DNA of 64,000 bases, from contig JAKJXP020000036.1 of the NCBI GenBank assembly GCA_022225965.2, positions 124,001 to 188,000 on the forward strand. Reading direction: 5' to 3'. A model generated the notes under the pieces. It made no database searches and had not been told where the DNA came from. It saw nothing but the letters and a program-made list of their open reading frames with translations. A program made the position numbers and the translations under genes. Below are positions 1 through 10,229 of the stretch, piece by piece. Source of the stretch: Diatrype stigma (taxonomy: Eukaryota; Ascomycota; Sordariomycetes; Xylariales; Diatrypaceae). The number at the start of each line of letters is the position of its first letter. The first letter of the stretch is position 1.

Positions 1-439
1 CACCCACACCTGCTACCCGAAACCGCCGATATGCGGCCTCAGGGGTTGCATCTGCAGGAGGAACGTTGGGAATTCCAGAGATAAGGTACTAGGGGGGCGT
101 GTGCATTTTCCTGCGTTGCGGCACGCGTCAGATCGTAGATCTCGCGCTGCCAGATCAGATCTCGCGTGGCGCCCCCCATATGATGTACGTCCCAAATGCA
201 ACGCCAAAACGGCCGCTAAGAAAGAGCTAAATCAAACGACATGGTAGAAAGGAAAGGGGGGGTATTATGCGTGTAAGTCGAGTAGTGTAACTTTTGAGGC
301 TCAAATCCGCTGCAACCACCAATTACCACCAACGCTGTTCCCTGCTGGCCCCATCTTGTGTGTGATGTGCCACGCAGCGCGATGCGGCTGAAAACAAAAA
401 TTAGGAATAATCGCATGGAGAATAAGCAGGTTTGCGAGT
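1..439. other. Intergenic, downstream of KXD1-like gene
   Basis: No convincing gene. The short open frames here show no codon bias, domain or splice-linked extension. It probably includes the 3' UTR of the minus-strand KXD1-like gene that ends at 440. Confidence 0.5.
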
Positions 440-1268
440 TTAGTACTCCGGAGAAGGGTATCTTTCGCGCGCCTTCTTGTACTCCTTGGAGTGCTTCTTC
501 TCGGCCTTCTTCTTTAGAGATCTGCAGGGAAAAACACCCGTTAGCCAGTCACTTCTCCTCAATGTAGATCGAATGGGGGCGGGAGGGACATCGGAAAACT
601 CACGAGACTTTCTTAGACGTCCACTCGAGGTCCGCGCGCACATCCTGCGCGTCCCGCAGGCCCTCCTGGAAGCGGGCGCGCGACTTAGCTAGCCGCGCCT
701 GCGCCTTGGCCTGTAGCTCGAGCAGCTCGCGATGCTTCGCGTTGAGCTGGCCGGAACTGTATCATTGATTTGTTAGTTATCTTGCGTTGGGTGATAATAA
801 AAAACCAGAGGCCAAAACTCACGTCTGCGCCTGCACAGCCAAGCTCCGATCCAGCGGGATCGGGTCGAAGCTGTCGGCGAAGCGGTCCTGGATGTACTCG
901 TTGAAGTCGACGCCGCTGGCGCTGGCGGCGCTGCTGCCATCGTGGTAGTAGGCGTTGCTGCTGCCGCTGGCCCCGTCGCCGCTGTGGTGGTGATGGTGGT
1001 GGTGAGAGTGGTGGTGAGGGGGCGGGTTGTTGTAGTAGTAGTCGCCGCTGCTGTCCGTCGTGGTGTACCCGCCCGTAGTGCTGCTGCCGTGCCCGTACTG
1101 GGAAGGCACGCCGGACGTCACCGAGGCGTCGTTGTCCTCCGGCGGAGACGCCGAGTACGTGCTCCCGCCGCTCTGGTAGCCCGAGTACGGCGACGAACCC
1201 CCCTTGTTCAAGGGGATGGGGACTGCGGCCGACGAGGCGGCGTAGTACTGGGGCGTGTAGCTGGCCAT
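440..1268 (-). CDS. KXD1: KXD1-like BLOC-1 complex subunit
   Basis: Three exons on the minus strand: 1268-823, 756-604 and 521-440, joined by GTGAGT...ACAG and GTGAGT...GCAG introns with phases that fit; 226 aa. The N-terminal 140 residues are low-complexity (Ser/Tyr/Gly/Pro) with a His run coded near 985-1015. The conserved part is the C-terminal ~75 residues: a charged helix (HRELLELQAKAQARL) followed by DLEWTSKKV and the ending ERYPSPEY, which is how fungal KxDL-family proteins end. Family knowledge: Kxd1 is a subunit of the yeast BLOC-1-like complex on endosomes. The conserved core lies in exons 2 and 3, so exon 1 alone would look like an orphan. The disordered N-terminus is longer than in yeast. 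Family call is fairly secure; the exact cellular role is inferred. Confidence 0.8.
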
Positions 1269-4200
1269 GGTGTGTGTTTTTTGGAGAGGGGGTTGAAGCG
1301 GTGTCTGATGTGGTAAGACGTGCAGGATGGTGGTGTAGCAGTGCGTCGACGAGGTTGTTGAGTGGGCAGGTGTGTGTGCGTGCGCAGGTAGGGTGATACT
1401 AGAGAGTAGTATCTATGCGTATGGGTATGTGGATAGGTAGTATGTATGCGTGCGTTGCGCTATGATAGTCTCGGGGTGGGTGTGTATGTTGTTGTTGTCG
1501 TTGTGGACAGAGGGGGGTCTAAGACAGGCAACAAAGGGAGGAGAATTTCTTCTTCTCAAGGGCTATCTTGAGTATGGATCAAGTAATAATAATAGTTGTT
1601 GTTGACTGAGGTTGAGATGATGGGAAGTGATGAAGAAGAAGGAAGAAAAGAAAGACTCTAAGCCGGTCGACAACGACCCCTTTTATACCTTTTTCTGACC
1701 TCTATATCTAGGGCCATCCTGCTCGTTATGCCCCTTCTCTCTTTTCTTTCCCTGCTACTTCGGTAGAACAGAAAACCTATATCCTGCCATCCCCCATCTC
1801 TGTCTCCCGTGGCGAGCCGGCCAGCCAACCAACAGGGGGATAAGTCTCGACAACTCTATTCGTCGAGGGTGGGGGGTGTCGAGCGAGCCGGGAACCCCGC
1901 TCCGGGGAGGTATATGGTTTGATGATGGGCAGGAAGAGGAGCAGGGTGATGAGATAGATAGATAAACAGACACAGACCAGGAGATAGAACTACACCAACG
2001 CACGCCAGTGAGAGGGAGAGAGGCAAGGGGGGGAAACCGGGACCCTGTCTCGTCCTCTTACCGGGAACCGACTAATACAGACCACCACTACGTATGTAGC
2101 TACGTATAGAGGCATGTAATAGCATAGTACAAGTGCACGTTACGTAGCTACAGCACAAGCAACCGAGGATGGATACGGAGTGACAAAGGATGTGCTCGCT
2201 TACTACGGCGGCAGCGGCTACGAGACCGCCTTGGGGTCTAAGTTTCTTTCCCAGGATCAACCAGGTTCTCCTTGCCTGGTCCCGGTATGGTTATCTTGTC
2301 ACTCGTCCACACAGTACCTGTGCTAATACCTTCTGCCCGGGGAGGTGGGGGTAAAGAAGGACGATATACTTCGTCTGTGTAGGTGAGAGAGTGGGCTAGC
2401 TAGCTATAGGACAGGCAAGGCAAGCACACATGTTAGAGTAACCGGGGGTCGGATGGTCAAGGTAACTAGGTTCCTGCTTGATTCTGGTTTGCCGATCATC
2501 GATGTTTGTAAAAGTACACGCCAAACGGCGTGTCCATCTCCGGAGGATAACATCAATAGCACGTTGCAGGTACAGTAGTTTGGTAAGCTCTGGAGAAGAC
2601 CCAGTAGGCCAGGAGGACAGAAAGTCCTTCTAGCCTTCTTCCCATGTGCATATGTCGGAGGCGATTATCACGCCCACTACGCGTGGTACCAGTGGAGCCC
2701 ACCGGGGCCGGCATGGAGGGGGTGTGAAAGCATCAAACGAGAGAGATATCAGATTCGACCATGGGGATGGAGTATGATTAGTGATGGAGGATCTCAGAGA
2801 GGGTGTGGGCTGGGACAGGTGGGAGAGACGGGATAATGTAACAGGGCGTGTTTGGACGCCGCGTGTAGGGGGGAAGCGGATGCACGGTACAGGCGAACGA
2901 ACGGGCGACACCGCCACAAGAAGAAAGATAGGTAAAGTAACGTCTTCGGATTAGCGTTCGAAGCGTCATCAGGATGGCTAGCCGCCATGCGTGGTCGAAT
3001 ATTTGGAATGCAGATTAGAGTACGATAGGCTGCCTAGCAGGCTGGCTATTGGGGGGGTGGAGGGGAGGGAAAAGCACACGTTCATAGGACGGGGGTGGAA
3101 GACGCAACAAGGGAGCAAGCGATATGCCTACATACTACAAAGTACGAAGAAGAAGCATGTACGACAAGACTAGGACCTTATTAGCTCCGAGAAGCCTATT
3201 TAGACAACAACGGTTTCGCTCCGATGTACACGAGAACCAGGAGGCAGAGACGGCGGCGCATTGGAGGGTTCGGTTTTTTCTCTCTCCTCGACACTTGCTA
3301 TCGGGACACCATAAGGGGCGTGCGCGTAAGTAGATGTACGCACGTACGTAGGTACATACATAGACTACGTCGTGTCGTGTCGTGGGTCGGCATTAGAGGC
3401 ATATGAATATGGGGTGATGGGCCTAGCAATTGACCAACAACCGGTCAATTGGAGTCGATTCTCGCTCACGTCCACTCCATCCAAGACCGTCCAGTCGGGT
3501 TTGGCCACCGATATGGGGAATTGCCTGACTGGTTGGTATGATATAGGCAGACCGCAACACAACGCATCGCTACGCAACGCAACAGGCGCGCTGACGCTAA
3601 GAGGGTTGAGGGCTAAATAAAGGGGGGAGGGGGGGAGGGACAGAATAGAGGCGGCGATATGGATATCATAACTGAGCATTCTGCCGCAGAAGCACGGGAA
3701 CTCGGTCTACTAACTATGTCAGTAGCTTTCTTGCAGGGGGGGCGAACGGACCGGCAAACGCTCGTTGGTTCGATTTCAGAGAACAGAGTGGGAAAAGCCG
3801 AGGGAGGAGGCGAAGCCATGAGACGAAACGTTGTCAATGTCAATTTGTCAGGTCAGGCAGAAGTGCAGCAAGATCGGGCATTTTTTGTGTCATGATGTAT
3901 GTGTTGTCAATAAGGGTCCCCAGCCCGAGCCAGGGCCCTGCCGAATAAGTACCTCTTGCTATTCCTTGGGCGATTTCCAGAAAGCTTCTAGCTGTTCTTC
4001 TCTTCTACGTCGAGCAGCGAATGCCTCTGTGCCCGGTCCGATATGCCTCCTGCCTACTCTACATCTCTTCTCGCGATTACGAAATCGCAGCGGGAGAGGC
4101 GAATCCTGCCACTGCGAAGTTGGATTTAAGGTACTGACTGACGTCCTTGCCTGGAGATCCGCGCCCCTGCCACTTTCTCTTTTGGGACAATTACCACGAA

Positions 4201-7144
4201 CGGGTTCTTGAAAAAGAAACAGAAAAAAGCTACGTAGCTCACTCGGGGGCTGCGGGCTGCGGGCTGGTACCCAGGCGCCAGGGATCTGCTACGGTATATA
4301 GTGTATCTGTCGGCCTAAAATCCATGGAAAACGTCGAATTCTCGGGGATTCGCGAATTTCCATTGGCCAGAAATCAAACAAAAGATCGAGTGGGGATGAA
4401 TCAATGGGGATCAGACCAGGGCCAGAAAACCACAGAGCCGAAGTAACTTCTCACTTTTGACAGGCTGGCTGACGACAAGGGGGGCCCGTCCGCTGCAGCC
4501 CCTCCATGTGGATATGTGGATATAGGACCTTCCATGTCCCTCTAGAATCCAGGATGTCGAGCCAATATGCCCTGCCAATATGCCCAAGTTGAAGAAGACT
4601 AGATGTATGAACTACATTCGAGCCGATTGGGACCGATAATGCCGCGATCATCATGGCCTCAATTCTGATGGCGGTGTTCCTGACTATACTAGATGCTTGA
4701 TGTAGGCGACTAGGAGTGCTGACTTCTGATACCACGTAGGGTTCATGCTGGAGGCACCCGCGGTAACTGGTCGTAGGTAGTTACTTATTACTTACCCAGA
4801 TCGATTGATTGTCAAAGGACGGTAGGTATCATGGCATGTACGTACTGGACAATGTCGGATGAGTTGGCAGGCAATAAGATCGACGAAGTGGGTGAGAAGG
4901 ATCAGGACAACCTGAATGTAACCGATACAAAAAGGGGACTTCTCGTCATCCGGCTACATAAGTAGCTGCGTGCGTGCTTAGTTGCATTGGATGTATATGT
5001 ACGATTAAGAAATTGATGCGCTGGCTCGACAGACAGTTTCCTGCAGCGGCCAGGCTGGTTCGTTGGCCAGGCTTTTCATTGGGCCGTTGAGGCTAACTCC
5101 GCGAATTTCCCGACTCACGGTAAGGAGAACTGGGGACACTGCGCCGAACTACAACTTATAGGGAACCCATTGCCTTTATTAGGAAGTGGACCCTGGCAGC
5201 AGAAACAGGTATGCGCCGCGATCATCGTCCTGCTCACTATTCACACGACTTCGTCGAGATTGGCGGGTTTCCAAACGATAGTTAGTTATTGTCGGCGGAG
5301 GAAGCGACAATTTTGGATGGAGCGCGGTGGTAAGATATGAGACGTCTAGCTACCTCTCGGTGAAATGCGTGAGATTCGTTGGACTCGAAGAAGCTGCAGC
5401 TAATAAGACTGCAACCCACTTACATGCTAGCTGCTTAGTATGCTCGCTCGCTCGCAAATATCTAACCTTTTCACCAATGTCTATATAGCTTAAGGCGCTC
5501 AGTTCGTACTTAGCGGGAAAACAAGAGGGAGAAAAGGCTGGGCTAGGCTAGACACAAGATGCGCCGGCATGGATTGACCTTGATCTGAATACATGACCGG
5601 TCTTCTAGGGGAGGGATTGGTGATCATGGGATTGTCGTCCTAGATAAGCATTGGTCGTAGTACTCGAAAGTGAGAAGGATCGTTTGTTGGAGACGGAAAC
5701 TGACTCCTGTTTTTATATGACAACTGCATCGAGGAATCGGAGGGGCATGACTTGCCCTTCATGCGACGTCTCCAGATTTTTCACGCACAAGGGGACCACT
5801 GAAAGGAGATAGACCAGAAACCGGGACCAAGTATGCTACGACATCAAGGCTTTGCCAGTCTTAGGTCCATCGATCTAAGTTCGTTCTTCCCCGACGATCT
5901 AATGTCCTACTTGAGTGAATCTCAAGAATAGGATCCCGTTGAGCAAGCACTACATCTGGTGTAACAACCACTGCGGTACCAGTGACAAGCGCGCCGGAAA
6001 GCTGGGCCGCCCGAGACAAGCAATACCTCTGCTGGTACATCGCACAGCAAGTAGCAGGCACCTGATCCGGGTTGAAAGGGATGGTGCGTGTGTGGCTGGA
6101 TGTACATATGCAGGCTCGGGATTTGATGCTACTCTGCCATGAGCCAACTCATCGTGGGGCTGTGCCTAGATGAACAAAGAATTACTACCCAGGCAGACAA
6201 CGAGCAGTTGAAGAGCAGGCCATGTTCATGTATGCGAGCCCGAGGCCGTGGGTTGTAGAAATCGATAGGCAGAAGTTGGTGGAGAGGCGCGGTAGTGATG
6301 GTTATGATATGCTAGGTCACTGAGGCGTACGAACAGGGCTTGGTGGCCCGGGAATATATGCAGTTCTGCACAACGATGATGATGGGGCATCTTCTCATAG
6401 GACGAAGAGCAGGGTCGAATATGCCTGGACGTTTCTGAAGGCTCGATTGCACCTTGGATGTGGCGGCCTCATGACAGACCTAGGAAAGCGGTGCTTGCAT
6501 TCGCTACAACTTTTGCGCGACAGGGGCCAGCAGTTCATACCAAGTATGCACGAGTTGATGAACAGGTTGGCCTGGCTGGTTTCTTCTGTGCGGAACGATC
6601 GTTCGTCGGGTAAATGGTTCGCTGGATCGAGGACTGCATCGTAACAACCCCAGTCTAGGCGAATTAGCAGACTTCGGCGCATTTTCCAGACCGCCTAAAC
6701 TATAGCGAATGGACCGAAGGGTGTACGACATTCGAAACCTGGACACTACAGATCTGAATATTCCATGACAACCTGCAAAGCGGTGATTTTTTACAAGCTT
6801 GGCCCTTGTTGAAGAGCCTTTAATATGCTCTTGAAACGGTCAAACTTGAAACGGTCAAATGAACAGTGCCGACCAACGCCAAGCTGGACAGGAACACCCT
6901 CTCGTGAAGATACTGGTTAGCCAACCGAATACCGACTATCAACCCGGGACATTTATCAGCATGCTCAGACCCAAGATTTCGATGGAATTAACTCATTCCA
7001 AGAGGATATATGCAACCGTTCAACCATCTACCAAATGTAGTCCTTGGATCCATGCCCGTCCATCTACAGATTCTACTAAGAAATGCTGGTAAGTTACTTG
7101 CTGGGACCAAACCTTGAGCCAATGCCCAATTCACTCGAACTGCA
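1269..7144. other. 5.9 kb gene-poor region
   Basis: No open frame here has both convincing codon use and a recognisable domain; none exceeds about 126 codons. The first 500 bases are the KXD1-like promoter side and contain TG-rich and CT-rich runs. Short palindromic stretches built on TACGTA and TAGGTA occur near 2090-2110, 3330-3360 and 4780-4850. I see no repeat ends, tRNA or rRNA. Untranslated transcripts cannot be excluded. Confidence 0.5.
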
Positions 7145-8428
7145 TTAGCCAAATACTTTCAGGAAACCCCAGATACCAATACCGCTGAGGACCGGGATCG
7201 TCAGGTTGTCATCCCAGCCAAACAGGTCGATCACCTCGCTCCCAGCCGCAACAAAGCCCGACCACAGGCTCATCACTCCCAGCGCCGCCGGGCCACGTAT
7301 CGTTGCCTGCGAAGCCGTCCAGCCGAGCGCATCTGCCACCAAGCTCGGCAGCCGCAAGAAGCCCTTGTACATGAACGGGTGATGCTCGTCCCCCGGGAAC
7401 GGGCCGGTTTTGGGGGCTAGGAAACCCCAGAACCAGACGGCAGTGGCCACACCGACTACGAAGGCAGCAAGGGATCCGGCTAGTGACTTTCCTCTGCGGA
7501 TCCGAGGTGTGTATCTCCCATACAGCCGGCCAAAGGTGCTAGCCGCTGTGTCGCACCAGCTGAGAAGCATAACGGCCACCACGCCGACGTCCTTGGGGAA
7601 GAAGTGGAGGACGATCCAGGTGCCTAGCAAGTAGAACACAACGCCGTTCCACCCGGCATATTCGGTCTCGCGCATCAAGGCGCCTAGGTACTTGACGTAC
7701 GTAGCGTTCAAGGACGCGTACTTATGCCGTAGGTAGTCTGTAGTGGCGATGGGGATCAAGGCGCCCATGAGGAACGGCGTGACTTGCGACGTCTGCGTGC
7801 CAGAGACGTAGAGCCAGTACACGAAGAAACCAATGGATACGTGTAATACCTTTCTGGGAACCTCATGCCTGTGAATCAAGGTCTGGAAATGGCGATGTAT
7901 GGGGATTAGACCCAGAGGACTAGGGCTGCGACTGAAATCGCGCCAGTTCCAACCCGGAGTCCCGATCGTAGGCGGCGCAAGGTGGCCGTTGGGGGTGATG
8001 GCGCCGCGGTCTGATTCCTCCTCCTCGGGCGTTGCCCCTTCCGGCTGCACCTTTCTGGAAGCTCGCGAGGGCCTCTTATTACTAGATGCGAGGTTGCTAG
8101 GTTTGCGCGTCTTCTTAGTCGGGCTCCTCGACCTCATCCGGGTCCTCCTCCTCGGTCCTCGATCATCTGTGGTCTCCGTCTCCGAGTCCTCATCGACGTT
8201 TTCTTGTATAATGGCAGCTGGCCCGGTCGATGATGATGCGCCAACACCTGCAGCTGCCTGGCGCCGCTTCGCTGCGGATCGCGTGACGGGCCCGAGATAC
8301 GAATCTGGTGGGTCGTCGTCGGCTTCGTCATATCGGCGGGGGCGGCGCTGCTGGCCTTCCGAGGGTGTCGGACTCGGTGAGATGACACGAGGGGTAGCCG
8401 GAACGATCGGCTTCCCTCGCACGGACAT
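7145..8428 (-). CDS. DGK1: CTP-dependent diacylglycerol kinase (Dgk1-like)
   Basis: Single exon, 427 aa from the ATG at 8428; the frame continues upstream only with a TTG, so this ATG is the first usable start. The N-terminal ~170 residues are hydrophilic and disordered (Arg/Ser/Pro/Glu rich). From about residue 185 the protein is a multi-pass membrane domain beginning VPRKVLHVSIGFFVYWLY and including LLSWCDTAASTFGRLYGRYT and RGKSLAGSLAAFVVG, the signature blocks of the phosphatidate cytidylyltransferase/Dgk1 superfamily. Yeast Dgk1 uses CTP to phosphorylate diacylglycerol to phosphatidate at the ER/nuclear envelope, opposing the Pah1 phosphatase. The acidic, SP-rich N-terminus could be phosphoregulated (inference). 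It stands alone, divergent from sec18. Confidence 0.88.
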   Translation of the reverse strand: MSVRGKPIVPATPRVISPSPTPSEGQQRRPRRYDEADDDPPDSYLGPVTRSAAKRRQAAAGVGASSSTGPAAIIQENVDEDSETETTDDRGPRRRTRMRSRSPTKKTRKPSNLASSNKRPSRASRKVQPEGATPEEEESDRGAITPNGHLAPPTIGTPGWNWRDFSRSPSPLGLIPIHRHFQTLIHRHEVPRKVLHVSIGFFVYWLYVSGTQTSQVTPFLMGALIPIATTDYLRHKYASLNATYVKYLGALMRETEYAGWNGVVFYLLGTWIVLHFFPKDVGVVAVMLLSWCDTAASTFGRLYGRYTPRIRRGKSLAGSLAAFVVGVATAVWFWGFLAPKTGPFPGDEHHPFMYKGFLRLPSLVADALGWTASQATIRGPAALGVMSLWSGFVAAGSEVIDLFGWDDNLTIPVLSGIGIWGFLKVFG

Positions 8429-10229
8429 CGCACGGTAGGGAAATGGCGGCAACAGTGGGTAGAAGACAGTGGCACCCGCAATGGTTCGCTGTCGTATGTC
8501 GTAAAAACGCAGAGGCCAGTAGGTGGAGTGTAGGTGTTTATCCCTTCTGGCTTTGCGCGTGTCGGCAGCGGTCAGAAATGGGAAAGCCCCGTTATTCAGG
8601 AAGGCCCAGGATGTTATCGAATCCAGTGTGGAGGATGTCGGGAATGCAGCAGAGAGTGACTCCGCCGCATTGTTGGTTGGCTGTTTATGCGTGGGGGCGG
8701 CTTTGCCTTATGCTGTACATATGTACTATAAGTATTACACAGCCGGATATACTCAGTACACTCGATCGTGTTCTAGGATTATAGGAATTCCGGATTGCAC
8801 GTATGTATGTAGGTAAGTTGCAGGTGTGAAAACGAACAAGAAAACTGGGCAAGGCATTTGAAGGCGAGGGAGCTGGTGACATGATCCATTTAGGTACTTG
8901 TTGGTTTTTCACTTAGGTACTTAAAGACGTAATGCTAATATCGAACTATGAGATCTAGATAGGCACATATGTAAGTAGGTACATACTGATCATACCTGGG
9001 TTGCATGGGAAATCTTGAAAGATCAAGCATGAGGGCAGAAAAGAAGCTGAGAGTCCATGTTGACGTAAGTATGATGTATATGAAGTATGTTAGCCACAGC
9101 TATATGGTCTCCGACTGATAGGTGGAAGGGGTTCACATGCAGTTGTTTGATCTATAGCAGGTAGGTGCCTTGTTTTGTGCTGTATAGTGCATTATTCACG
9201 GCCATTAATGGAATAGTACTGAAGTAGTACGTGCATAAGCATGCATACCTACATATTCAGTTATACAGTCCTTGATTTCACTAGCCTTCCTCATGAAGTA
9301 GATGTTGGTATTTTCCAAAAGTTATGGTTGGGTGCTGGACCAACTGCAATTTTACATGACTTCTGCATATTCCAGTGCGCAAGTATGAAATACTATCGCT
9401 CTATTCGCCCCAACCCCCACGAATAGTGCAGCCAACTGATTCATCCTACTTTACCTACATACCTTCAATAGTTAGTTGAATACCTCGTCTAGGTAGGTCA
9501 TCGGTTTATCAGAGCTATCCACTTAACTTAGGTAATCAATGCTAGCTCCTTCTTAGCTGAAGATTAACAGGTGACACCTATCCGAAACAAGGGATTGCCT
9601 AACTACAGTGGTATGCCGGCCTGTGACGTTGCCTCCAGGCTTTAAGCATGTATGTCGTGTGTATGTACCTAGGTATGTACGTATGTATGTAGCCTCATCT
9701 TCGTACGCTCAGCTCCTCCATCATTACCTACCTACCAGCCCGAGTACCTACCAGCCCTACTACATAACCCGACCTGTCTGATATCGACCTAAGCATTCAA
9801 CTCTCAACTCATGTTGCCCGACGAACGAAACAATTGATGCGTTAAATTCCTCTGCTGTATATATACATTCACGATTCTTTGATGCCCAGCTGGTATTGGG
9901 AGACTTCAGCTCTTTGTACAGAGTAGGTAACTATCGTTAATTACTTGCATGTACGTCGGTCTTGCCCCGCGGGATCCCAGGTTGATCTGAGCCTTCCATT
10001 TACTGATAGTCAATCTGTCCTTTCTAGATTCAACGAACGACTCAAAGATTCACAAGTGCAAAGCCGTCTCAACCCTTCACACTCGTATACCACAGCAGCC
10101 CCGCCTCTCATCCCCGCTATCTCATACTCTCGCCTGCCGGCTATCGTGCCAGTCGTGCCAGTCGTCCCGAGCGCACGTCACTTTAGTTGACCATACACAA
10201 GCAACCATACCCAAACCGCAACAACCGCC
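8429..10229. other. Divergent intergenic region DGK1 / sec18
   Basis: Shared upstream region of two divergent genes. No coding signal. From about 8930 to 9790 it is dense in TAGGTA/TACCTA and TATGTA words, often paired as palindromes. The last ~150 bases before 10230 are C/T/A-rich, as in fungal 5' leaders. Confidence 0.5.

Noticed and set aside
942..1316. Val/Arg-rich plus-strand frame
   Set aside because: Antisense of the low-complexity His/Ser region of the KXD1-like gene.
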